Below the pieces are notes generated by a model. That model made no database searches. It was not told where the DNA came from and worked only from the letters and a program-made list of their open reading frames with translations. A stretch of DNA of 64,000 bases from Apoderus coryli (taxonomy: Eukaryota > Arthropoda > Insecta > Coleoptera > Attelabidae), in NCBI GenBank assembly GCA_911728435.2, contig OU452211.1:8104428-8168427 (forward strand), written 5' to 3'. A program made the position numbers and the translations under genes. Shown here in pieces: positions 31,258 to 41,697 of the stretch (positions are counted from its first letter, which is position 1; each line of letters starts with the position of its first letter).

Positions 31258-31831
31258 TGTAGAGTGATGAAGCCCATTTTAATCAGCAAGGAGTGTTCAA
31301 TCAGCACAACTTGCATTGTTGGAATTACGAAAATCAGCACCAAATTAGAGAATCACATAAGCAAGCACGCTGGAGCTTACCTGTGTGGCTTTGTCTGTTG
31401 GGAAATAGGATAATAGAACCACAGTTTCTTACTAGGATACCAAACGCCGAAACCTATGCCAATTTTTGCGATAACAGATTACCAACTCTTCTGGAAGAAA
31501 TTCCTTTAGTACAGCGGCCAAATATTGTATTTCAACATGATGGCGCACCTGCCCGTTATTCTCGAAATGTTTGAGAGATATTAAATCGACGTTTTCTCAA
31601 CCAATGGATCGTGGAGGACCTATTTCTTGGCCTCCTAGGTCCCCGGATCTCAACCCAATAGACTTTTGGCTTTGCAAAGCAAGTCTTTTTCAGATAACCC
31701 CATGGGGTTATCTGAAAAAGACGGTTTACCATGTCCTACCCTACAGTGAAGATGATGTTATTGTTCGCATTTATGGAGCTTTAGCACAAATTACAAACGA
31801 AGCAATAGGCCGTGTAGAAAACAATTATTGA
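31258..31831 (+). pseudogene. Mariner-like transposase, N-terminally truncated
   Basis: The first catalytic region SDEAHFNQQG is in one frame near 31262; the frame at 31293-31574 then reads HNLHCWNYENQH, IEPQFL and NIVFQHDGAPARY (second catalytic Asp). After a stop at 31571 the next frame gives GGPISWPPRSPDLNPIDFWL, with the third acidic site. The expected WGYLKKTVY segment follows, but it is preceded by an inserted inverted copy of itself (40-bp palindrome at 31683-31722) that adds about ten aberrant codons. The C-terminus ends at 31831. There is no N-terminal DNA-binding domain. Confidence 0.85.
31683..31722. repeat. Perfect 40-bp palindrome inside the transposase
   Basis: The 20-base arm GTCTTTTTCAGATAACCCCA is followed at once by its reverse complement with no spacer. 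The right arm is the original coding sequence (WGYLKK); the left arm is an extra inverted copy. Confidence 0.95.
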
Positions 31832-32088
31832 ACAAAATGCTGAGGATGTCGAACACTTGCCTTTGTAAATTGAAATGTTTTTGTTTTATTATGTGTTTAG
31901 TTAATAAATAATTTGAATTTGAACATTTGATTTTATTTTCGAAAATTACTTCATTTTAATATTCAAAATGGGCACAATTTCATAAAGAGATATTTTTCGA
32001 AATTTTGACATAAATGATTTTTGTCTTATTTTTTGTCATAGATTCTACCCTAAAAAGGTGGGGAATGTTTTTTGGGACACCCTGTATA

Positions 32089-34599
32089 CAGAGTTCAAAA
32101 ATAAAAATTAGTGGGGGACACGAAAATTTATCAGCACTGCTTGGTATAGGTACACTTGCAATAATTCTAGCGATTTCCTAAAATAAAATTGACCTAATCC
32201 TTTGAAATGATTTCACAAAAGTTCAAATTTCGATTTAGATTTATCCCAAAAGAATCAGACTGCTGTCATATCCAATAAAATCTATAGTATTTTGATAGAA
32301 ATATCATGCAAATATTATTAAATAGCACATGTTTCGAGCTAAAAATTTAAACACCTTTTAAATGGTGTTTTCAAAAGTAAACTATAGCCGTTTTGAGAAT
32401 TTTTGAAAAAACATTTTTGCAATTTTAGTTTTTATTTAATTCTACAGATTTAAAAAAATTGACTTTTTGAGGAGAAAAAGATAGCGTTTACCAATTTTCA
32501 CTACAACGTTTCGTTTTAGAAAAACCATCTTCAACTTCGTTTTTTAAATACGGCTCTAGATTTTTTATTTATTAAAATTAAAGCCATTTTCAATTCAAAT
32601 ATTGGTGATATATCACACTTAATGGTTTCAGTGTTTTTAGCTGTTATTTAAACATACTCAAGAAAAATTAAAGTGTATATAATAATTATTTCGATCAATA
32701 TACAAAAGATTGCTTTGACCATGTGCTTGGTTAGTTTATTGGAAACAAAAAATATCTAAGTACATTTCTGTACAATTTCCATCTTTTCCAAAACACTGAA
32801 TTTACTACATCCCTCATAAACCACGCAGTCTAATAACTTCAACCGACTAATCCGACCAAAGTTATTTGTGTGTGTATGTGTGTAATGTTGGGAAACTTAA
32901 CTGGAAACTAAAACTTTCAATTTATGTATTATTTGTTTTATCAAAAGAAAAACGAACGGACTTTATTGTATCTTGGGAAAACAGCTAAAAACATACGAAC
33001 CTTAACGATGGTATATGATATTATGGTTTGTGATATGTCGCAGTTTCTTATTGTTTAGTCGATAACAACAATAATTATTGGATTGCATTTAAGGGAGAGG
33101 TACTTTATGATTATTATTATTTTTTTGCTTCAGGAGTTGTCGGGCTTAAGATAAGGCGTTGAATTATTATAGTTTCTTTGGATTTTATATTTATACGACG
33201 AAAGTTTTAGGTTTTTTTTTAACAAAACGTTTTTATACAGCACAGATCCATTCACAAGCTTCTGGTAATAGAATTGAAGGTAGAAATTGTGCCAACTCCT
33301 TTCTTTTATTTTGGGTATTTTGCCATTATAAAAATTAATCAATCAAAATAATCCTTTCGAATTAATAATAAAACACCAAACCAACGAGCGTTAATCAGTT
33401 CGCGCCACAATAAACATATACAGGGTATTTCTATATTCGATTAAAATAAACACTATGATAAAAATCGCAAAAAATAAATGCCTTTAGTCTCGCGCAACAA
33501 TAATATTTTTAAAAATAAATACCTTCAGAAGTAATTCATCTGAAATATCATTTTAATTTATAAAATTCATCGACGGTACCACATTTTCTATTGGAATGTA
33601 AAGGTAGTGCAGCCATTTCAGACTTATTGTACAATTCATCATCATTCAATCAAAAAATCCCCCGGAGGCTAGCCCCATTCACATTTTACCCGTGATCAAA
33701 CTTAGGTGGACTTCAGCGGTTGTCATTGAATGCGTGATGCCATCCGTCCCAGCAGTTGTGTTCATAAATTTTATTATTTTGTAGAAATATAATTTAATTT
33801 TTGCATCCCAAAATTAATGACATATGTATGGCAAACTTAATATTTCCTATGATAAAGTTAGCCTCTAGTTATATGTGACATAAGAAATATTTACATTGCA
33901 CCCTGTACACCTTTTTAGTGTCTCACATTTGAACATCAATATCTCTATAAATTTTCACGAAAATAGCAAACTTGGAACACACGAAATTCTTATTTACTGA
34001 TCATTGTGGACAGTAGACTTGGTCATCTTATTTGCTGCCCAGTTCTTTTGTTACTGTCCTCTATGAATGTACCTTATGAGTCCACAAGGAATACAAGTAT
34101 GGATATCATTATTAGAACAGGAGGTGTACCTACATAGAGTAACATATGTTATTGGTGTGTTTAGCGGTTTTGTCCAAGAAAAATATAAAACCCGGAGGGT
34201 TTATGTGGATTTCTCTAGAGTTTTACTTGATATTTGGTGTTTTTGTTGAAATAAAAATATATTATAGAATTTGAACAATGAATTACAGACAATTTCATGC
34301 GATAAAGTCGAAATTTTTATTTATTTTCATTATTCTAATACGATAAGACTGGGTGTTTTAATATGCGACGGACAATGCTCTACCAAAAAAGCTCCTGATA
34401 ATTGGTGAATTTCGATAGAGGGACATGAATGCTATAGTTGCGTAGATAATTTGCTTCACATCACATTTGGGATGAAGAGAATTCTCACACTATTCGCGAA
34501 CGGGGATTTTAAGAGAGTTATTGTTGATGATTGTTTAATTGGACCTTACATTTTACCAAATGATTTAAGTGAGGATATTGTTTATATGTACACAATTTT
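32089..34599. other. Intergenic; dispersed repeat at 32345-32420
   Basis: 32345-32420 is a second copy of the CACCTTTTAAATGGTG repeat. 32490-32540 contains a CAACGTTTCGTTTTAGAAAA stretch often seen in insect repeats. 33418-33430 and 33900-33915 carry CCCTGTA-type ends. No gene recognised. Confidence 0.4.
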
Positions 34600-34800
34600 T
34601 AGAAGCAATTGTTTGAAAATGTACCCCTAGATTGTAGGCAACAAATGTCAGCTGAGCACGATAGGGCATCTGTGCTGCGGGGGCTTGAAATTTGTTAAAC
34701 AGACGTTTTAGGGAAAAGTGGTTTGGTGGAGATGAACCCCAAAGTTGGCCTCCAAGATCACGAAACCGTAATTGAAACTGAACAAGATATGATAGCGATA
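34600..34800 (+). pseudogene. Possible heavily degraded mariner-like relic
   Basis: Plus-strand translation in mixed frames gives EHDRASVLRG, then TFxGK and a K-x-x-SKIT-like stretch, faintly following the QHDGAPxHxxxxV...FPGKW...PPRSPD order. Similarity is weak and several shifts are needed. A minus-strand 94-codon frame over the same bases has no family resemblance. Confidence 0.2.
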
Positions 34801-34989
34801 TGAAGACTTTTGTTTGAAAGCACTGCAAAACTGTTGACTTTAGCATCATAAATTGGCACTGCCTCTTTACCTGAAAATGAACAGAAAATTTACAGAAAGT
34901 AAAAAAAAATTTGCGGTGAAAAATGGGGAAATAAAAGTTGCCCGATAGCGTCTCACTGGGTATTTTAAAAAACTACTAGAATTTTTTAA

Positions 34990-35934
34990 GGGCATATTAT
35001 CCACTAAATTTCAAAAAAATAATTAAATGCATTTTTGAATTATGGCAAATTTTCAATTTAAAGATTAAGAACTTTATCAAAATTCATGGATTATAGAAAG
35101 ATTTTGTTCTGTTGTGACAGAAAATTGACGGTCGAATATTGAAATACCCTGTATAACGATAGAAAGGTTTAAATTAGCGATGCCTCTGAAGACGGGTGCA
35201 GAATGGTTTTCAAAACATTAGGATTTCTTCAAAATTTAAGTTTTTTATTTATATTTTTATTTAAATTCATTTTTATCCAACTTTCGGTACAACAAGTGTG
35301 TATATCCTGTTTGATCCTTGGAGGCATACCTACTATTAATTCTAGATGATAAACAGATGCATATAATATGTGGTCATAATTTACCAACAACAAACTTCCG
35401 AAGGATTATTAGTATAAATAACATATTATATTAGGAAGAAAGACCACCACTATAATAAAATATTATGTCCCTCCCTCTATGGCCCGATATATTACAATAT
35501 AAGTTGAAGTTGCTGGAGTTGCTGAAACTTTTAATACATTCTCACTCTAACTTTATGGGTTAGTAGTAACTTATAATAAATTGCTGCTGTTGGTCATTAT
35601 GTTTTCGATCCTATAATAACGCAAGGCTCCACAGGTATATTTGGTGACCAAGATCCAATTATCTAGGGCCTCAAGTATAAATCTTGAAATATGGTGTTTT
35701 TCGAAAACTTTCATATTCACGTTTCAAAAATGCCTGCAGCTTTAAATATTTTCTTATATCCACGATATTTTTCACATTCCCCATTGGAAAAGGTATTACC
35801 CATTGGAAAAGGTAGAGAATATAACCAAAATTAAAGGAAAAATAAATTACGGGCGCTCTGAGGTCGGGAAGGGGGAGGCGGTGAGTTTTTAAGGGTAAAA
35901 AACGGTTCATATCGATTTCCGGTAAAACTGCAAG
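34990..35934. other. Intergenic, no gene seen
   Basis: CCCTGTATAA at about 35150. 35790-35870 is an inverted partial match to 36160-36240 (CCATTGGAAAAGGTAGAGAA against TTCTCTACCTTTTCCAATGG), so the dispersed repeat that follows has a foldback form here. Confidence 0.45.
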
Positions 35935-36268
35935 TCCTATGAAAAAAAGTTAAATCGAAAAGTTGTAGGTAATAAAAAGATCTACAACTTTTGTATTGAT
36001 ATTTTTTTCACATAACCTCAAAATTTATGTGAAAAATTCGAATAACCGAGTTTTTGGTTTTTTATTTTTATCTTTTACAAAAAACAATATTTTTTCACGA
36101 AATTTGGTGAAAACTTACCTTTGTATGTCCCAAGCATACAGTAATTTTTTTGATTCAGATCGCCCGTAATTTATTTTTTCTTTCATTCTTGTTAGATTCT
36201 CTACCTTTTCCAATGGGTTTCATCCTATTATAATTTTTTTTGGTCTCAAAAATTATCGACCCTGGTCT
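35935..36268 (+). repeat. Dispersed repeat, copy B (uninterrupted)
   Basis: Parallel to copy A at 24610-24864. It contains AAAGATCTACAACTTTTGTA and CACATAACCTCAAAATTTAT and ends AATTATCGACCCTGGTCTAT, the empty-site counterpart of the Harbinger-like insertion. It has about 100 extra bases in the middle relative to copy A. Confidence 0.85.
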
Positions 36269-36854
36269 ATATTGTCAACAGGACTTTGACATTTACAACT
36301 ATTCAAATTGCAAGATACGTTGCAAAATTTACGATATCAACGCCATCAGTTTAATGTGTGTCCAAAGCATTAGTTAGTTTAATAAATATTAATATTAACG
36401 ACATTAAGTTCTTCGAAATTTGGAAAGCAATTCAATTCCAAACAGCAAATGGCATTTATGTTTTGTGAAAGAGCGACCGTTTTTCGTTTATATATGGAGC
36501 CGACAAGCCATATAAAACAATATAATGGGCAAGAAAAGCGCCCGCCAAATTAAACAATTAAATGTAGTTTTGAAGTAGTCATGAGGAAATTAAGTTTATC
36601 CATAAATTTTGATTTTCGCCCAGTAGTCGTGTGTAGTGAAATAGAGAAGACATTTTCAGAAGAAGAAATGCTATCGCATTATACCACACACGGTTCATTT
36701 CCAGAATTAGTTTGGATTCAATGTAGAGAGAGAGAGAGTTACTTATCAAAAAAAATAGATGAAATGTCAATCAGTAAATTGAAATGTTCCGTAGATTCTA
36801 CAGGGAGCGTTTTGAACACAACGAAATAGTGGATAATATTTTTATTTTTTAATA
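36269..36854. other. Intergenic, no gene seen
   Basis: An 82-codon plus frame (36581-36829) and the opposite-strand frame over it have no family resemblance. Confidence 0.4.
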
Positions 36855-37475
36855 TACACTCACCGGCAAAAAAAAAACGGCCACTAAAAACTGGCCACAA
36901 TTTCAAAGTTGGCTTCTTCGCGAACCGCTCATTTGATTTTGATGATTTTTTTTTAAATATTAGATTGATTATTCAGTAACGATGTCATGAATTTTTATTC
37001 AGATTTGAATTTGAACATCCACGGGGTGCAACAATGAGACGAAGTTTCTTTCCCGAAATTTGGAACACCCTGTGGAGCGCAACAGCTATAGCAACTATTG
37101 TCAACTGGAATCACTTTGAACCATGATCCTTTCTGAACATTTGGTTTTTTTAATCATGAAATTATCTCTGTTTTTATTGGAGATACACTGTTTCAAACCG
37201 AACGCCTCGGAAAAAGTGCAGCAGTGAGAGCACATTCCGACGAAGACTTAAAGAAAACGACCTGTCTTCAAGAAGGCCTACCACAAGACCCCAGCTTCTT
37301 CCAATACATCGTCGAGCATGTCTTCAATTTGCGCGCTTACATAAATATGATTGAGCAATGGAATAATATACGGATGACTCGCGGTTTTGCCCGCGATTGC
37401 CTGATGGTCGGGAGCGAGTTTGGAGACGTTGAAACGAAAGATTTGTGGACTGTACAATTTCAGAACACGTAAGCT
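36855..37475 (+). pseudogene. Tc1-like transposon relic with transposase fragment
   Basis: The left end ACACTCACCGGCAAAAA is a Tc1-type terminal sequence. At 37228-37470 one plus frame reads TFRRRLKENDLSSRRPTTRP, then HRRACLQFARLH, and after a short break DDSRFCPRLPDGRERVWRR. This is the Tc1 order: second HTH, linker, and first catalytic Asp motif (normally TDESRF). Internal stops and a shift break it and the rest of the catalytic domain is gone. An 82-codon frame in another register over the same bases is not the gene. Confidence 0.8.
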
Positions 37476-37479
37476 TCAA

Positions 37480-37665
37480 TGTGTCAGAAATAAATTCAAA
37501 AAAATCGCAAAAAATCGTTTTTCCAAAAATTGTCGAAAACGGCTAAAGTTACTTTACTTTTGAAAACACCATTTAAAAGGTGTTTAAGTAGTAACTTTTC
37601 TCTAATTTAACCGTCATTGTAATGTTTACCCTATCCCATTATTATTTTGGTCAGAGTGTATAATG
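37480..37665 (-). repeat. Dispersed repeat, inverted copy
   Basis: The reverse complement of the repeat at 28690-28860, including AACACCTTTTAAATGGTGTT and the flanking TTAGAG and CAAAATAATAATGGGATAG-like segments. It directly follows the Tc1 relic. Confidence 0.75.
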
Positions 37666-39214
37666 ATGTATCTGAACTGATGATGACTCTTGCTAGGGCC
37701 GAAACATGATTAGATTGATTAGAATATAACTCATTAAAATAACTTAGTGGATGGGACAGCGTTTCATTTCCCAATTCTTCGTTTTAAGTTCCTTTTTATA
37801 AATAAGGGAGATTTTCGAGAGCATTAATAATCTTCTATAAATCTTTTCCATCTTTGTGACGTATGGATTGGGTATTTTCTAATAATCAAAAAGTCCTATC
37901 TTCCTGAATAACACGCGATATAAATTTAAAATGTTGACAAAGATAACTCAAATTTTTGGGTACGCCTCTGATCAAACAACATTAGACTATACGAATAGCC
38001 ACAACAATTGGGCCTTTTCTCTACTCCAAAACGAAATCTTACGCCGAATTTCCCTTGATGTAAATAAAAGTTGTCTTTTTCCTGTTTATTACGCAAAACA
38101 CACAAATTATAGCCATTTTTTCTGTTCGCTCGCTTGCCTTAATATTCTTCCCTGTTTCATTTTCGGCTTTAGTTTAATACGGTTTTTCTAAATACAGTTT
38201 AGGAGGAATTGAAGTGGTTTATTTCTATTTTTTTAACTATTTAATTTGTTTTTTTATCGTTTTATGAATGTATGTATCCTGATTGATCTGTTTCTATTAC
38301 AGACAATTGTTTTTCAGATCATAACGTAAAACATTAACCATAAAACAACTAGATCACATTGGGGTACGAAAAGAGTGTAAAAAGGGGTTAAAAATGAAAA
38401 AAAGAAACCTATATACCAGCTTTGCGATTAAACGATCTGGCTCGGCTATGAATTATTTAGTTTGCCTTCACTTAGTGAAACACACATTAATTAAAAAGTC
38501 TAGGAACAGTTCAGACAATATAATTAAATTGTAACCTAAGAGCTTCGTAAGCAGTCTTCTATCTGGAGACTCCAACTCCGACAGCCTGTTGCTATGCTTT
38601 TCGACCAGGCAGTGGTGACCCAGTCACTGATTCATCAGACCTGCATACGTAAATCTTACACTGGTCTCCCAAATTTGCTTCCTGACTCCATATAAAATCC
38701 CGTTTCAGAAGCCTTACTATACGTGAACTGTCATTATAACAAACCTGCAAGCGATCCTGCTTGCTATGCAAACACTTTTCAAGCAAAATCGTAATGTAAC
38801 ATACTGTAAATTTATAGCAATAATGTAATTCTGTTCCAAATTATTAATGCACATCCATTAGCCATTCACAAAATGTAGAAAAGGGTAAATTCATATCTAC
38901 AATATCAAAATAGTGGTTGTCCACGTTTCAAAGTACACCATGGTCTATGCCACATCAAAAGCTGGAAAGTTGATATGTTATGTAGAGAAACATACATACA
39001 AACCCTAATACCCAACACAACAGCCAATCTAAAATGCAGACCCCAAAAACAACTTTTGACGACATAAGCTGTTGTTCGCTTTCTCTGTGAATGTTTGTGT
39101 TACCTTAGCAATTCCATTATTACCTACAAAGTGTTTGCTGTGGAACAAGATGTATCTATTTATAATGGATGCTTCCTTTTAGAGAATATATCAAAATGGT
39201 CAGGTATTAGATAG
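37666..39214. other. Intergenic, no gene seen
   Basis: Short frames (37931-38191 plus; 38592-38786 minus) show no family resemblance. 38560-38800 is less AT-rich and could be further LINE sequence, but I could not translate a convincing domain. Confidence 0.35.
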
Positions 39215-39565
39215 CTGTCTTGTTTTCCAGACAGAGAGCGAACTGGTCTTAAATTGGAATGCACTTCTTCATGTTGGTCTTAAGAATATCTTAGTACCTC
39301 TTTTGTTGTTCTCCCTGATTTCGGTAGCCGACCTTAAGCTATGAATAAAGGATTCTCTTTGGAAGGCGTTCCGTTGGCATGCGGATTACGTGGCCAGTCA
39401 ATCATCCCCTCAATGCTAGTTGATTCAGCTTCCTCCAGAACGCTGATGTTTGTTCGTTGGTTCTGCCATTTGATTCCAAGAAGTCTTCTCAACCACATCG
39501 TTGATCGTACTTCTCTAGGGTTTTTAAATGCCTCCGAACTGTTATGATTATCGAAGACTCTCGTC
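39215..39565 (-). pseudogene. LINE ORF2 C-terminal fragment
   Basis: Minus-strand frames give LRRLLGIKWQNQRTNISVLEE, then a region like ESTSIEGMI, then (shifted) GHVIRMPTERLPKRILYS and QQKRYxDILKTNMKKC. This order (ILGIKWQD...T..VL..A...SIE..I...QLRWAGHVVRMP...LPKxLxYGEL...G.QKKRYKD.LK) is the conserved C-terminal tail of many animal LINE ORF2 proteins. Several frame breaks. The RT domain is not present. Confidence 0.8.
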
Positions 39566-41199
39566 CTCAGTCGGCCAAAAGATGCTGAATTTCATCACCT
39601 CAAGCGAGTTGCCACGATTCATGATGGAGATGATTGTGTTAGCCTCGTTAGTTGCTAGCAGATTCTGAAAAAAGCAATTTAACGAAAATTACGCATTGGC
39701 TAAGACAGAATCAACTTTGCACATCTCCCTGGTATAAAATTTCTCTCCCTCGGAGCAAGTAGAATTCTGATAGCACTGTCCACAAGTTACGATGTTTACC
39801 TCGGGGATCAACTGGGCAAGCATAGACTCGTCGCGTTGGTGGATATAGGAGGGCGGGGAACGCTGATGTTCAGATAGTGGCCAGGCAGCCAGCAGTAGTG
39901 CGAGAGAGCTCTTGTTTATGAGACGGCTTAAACTATGTCCAGCCAGTTCTAAACGGACCTCATATAATACAACAATGCTATCTAATGCGGATCCCTCAGG
40001 AGAGAATGAAAAAGATAGGGGAATATGCCTTTTGGGGACAGCTCGCTCAAAAAATATTCACGATGTGGGTGTATGTTATTATCATTTTTTTATTTTTTTA
40101 GTTGAAGGGTTTATATACCGGGATTTTTAAGGCGTATTATATATTACTGAAGAATTATCAAATATGGATAAAACTGATGAAATGACATGACATGTGGGAA
40201 ATAGTCCCTTTGATTGATGATTTGATTTGGATATAAAATTAAAACAATCTTATATATTCACAAAATAAGATTACATTTTTATCTAATACCAAATATTAGA
40301 TTAGATGTGGCTAAAGCGTCTCTCGTTACCATACTTTATTTTTAGCTTTCTACAAACATTTGTTGGATCTTCTCGATTCTCTATCACTGTATAGTGTTCG
40401 TGTTTGGTCGAGTCCTAGACGATAATTAATTGTCAGATATAGCATCTTGATCCCTTCGACTGTCTTGTTTATTCTGATGGGTAGGAATGTATCACTGCCT
40501 ATTGAGTTATCTCAATCTTAGAGAGGCCAATGCAGCTCGTTCTTTCAGATTTTGTGTCATATATTGGAGCACCAAATTCCTTAAGTTCGCTTCCAGTTTC
40601 CTGGATAGTTATCGCCATGCTACTCGCCCAATAACATTTTGATAAAAAGTATTTTACTGTTCAGCAGAGGTTTAGTTTTTATGACACTGCTCTGTCGAAG
40701 TTTTTATTGAAAGTCAGAGCTTTCTTACGTCAAAATAATTTGCTCAATCCTGCCACTGAACCTTTGCAGATATGCACATGCTTTTTCAAATAGCAGTAGA
40801 GATCTTCAGCAAACAAAATCTTTTGACATATAGATAATCATTCAGATCGTCTATAAAAATTAATGTTTTCTCCATCTTATATTGTAAACAAATTATATTT
40901 AAGAAAAATATATTCAGCCGGAAGTTTTAATTATAAAACTTCATCAAACAAATCCAATATCCGATTAATGAAACAGTTGATATTAATTAGAAAATGTTCA
41001 CCAGAATTTTTCTGTTGATTTTTAATAAGAAAAGTGTCAAGAACTTTTTTAATTGTATATTACTTATTACCTATAAATATGCAAATCATTGGCAATTAAA
41101 AGTTTTATCTTGCGTAGCAGTTGATGAAATTTATAAATTTTAAAGGGATAGTATACAGGATACGAGAGGAATTATCTGCAATGTCTATGTCAAGGAGAT
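39566..41199. other. Intergenic, possible antisense LINE debris
   Basis: 39600-40000 is less AT-rich and repeat-like but gives no clear domain in any frame. 40140-41100 is AT-rich spacer. Confidence 0.3.
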
Positions 41200-41384
41200 C
41201 AAACTTGGGATTTATTATATGGCCTCCCTACTTTCTCGAAGATACTAGAAAGAGTTATACAGAAACAAATTTTGAGCTGGATACAAATAAAATAATCCCT
41301 ATTAATCAACCTGGCTTTAAGAAGAACCACAGTTGTTGTACTGCCCTTCTATCAAATACCGATGATATATTTAAAGCTTTAGAG
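41200..41384 (+). pseudogene. LINE reverse-transcriptase fragment, left of the hAT insertion
   Basis: The plus frame reads PYFLEDTRKSYTE, then QPGFKKNHSCCTALL with DDIFKALE, the RT fingers region (normally QSGFRxxHSCxTAL). It stops at the hAT target duplication CTTTAGAG and resumes at 44107, so hAT split this relic. Confidence 0.8.
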
Positions 41385-41642
41385 CACTCTTGCCCAACCT
41401 TTTCAACAGTCGGGCGAATTGGATGATTCAAAAATCCCAGGCGGGCCACTGATCACTGACAGTTCGTTTTTTCGTTATTTCTTAATTAAAACATCGAGCT
41501 TAACTTAAATTAAGGTACGGTGGAATAAAACAACATTCTCAAATAGTTGTTTAGTTTTATAAGCTTCATTAAAATCACAACATAAATAGCATCTTATGCC
41601 AAATACAAAAAAAAAATGGGACAATAATTGTCATTTTTTCCC

Positions 41643-41697
41643 AGAAACAATTTCAGAAATCACATTAATAATTAATGTGATTTCTGAAATTGTTTCT
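41643..41697. repeat. 55-bp hairpin at the transposase stop codon
   Basis: Arms of 27 bp (AGAAACAATTTCAGAAATCA continuing CATTAAT, and its reverse complement) around a single-base spacer. The transposase stop TAA lies inside the right arm. Confidence 0.95.

Larger units (their letters stand above)
30974..32088 (+). mobile_element. Mariner-like (IS630 group) element with long TIRs
   Basis: Left end: TATACACGGTGTGAAAATCA, then TTATGTCAAAATTTCGAAAA to about 31035. Right end: the reverse complement of the same block at 31975-32022, then a further stretch ending ACACCCTGTATA at 32088. Compared with the right TIR, the left TIR lacks about 55 bp near its tip. The TA dinucleotides at both ends agree with TA target duplication. 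The central transposase is broken. Confidence 0.82.

Noticed and set aside
37224..37472. 82-codon plus-strand frame
   Set aside because: Another register of the same bases reads as Tc1 transposase (RRRLKEN...DGRERVWRR).
37674..37715. Second hammerhead-like word, CTGATGATGACTC...CCGAAAC
   Set aside because: The segment between CTGATGA and GAAA cannot form a proper stem II, and no stem I or cleavage site fits.
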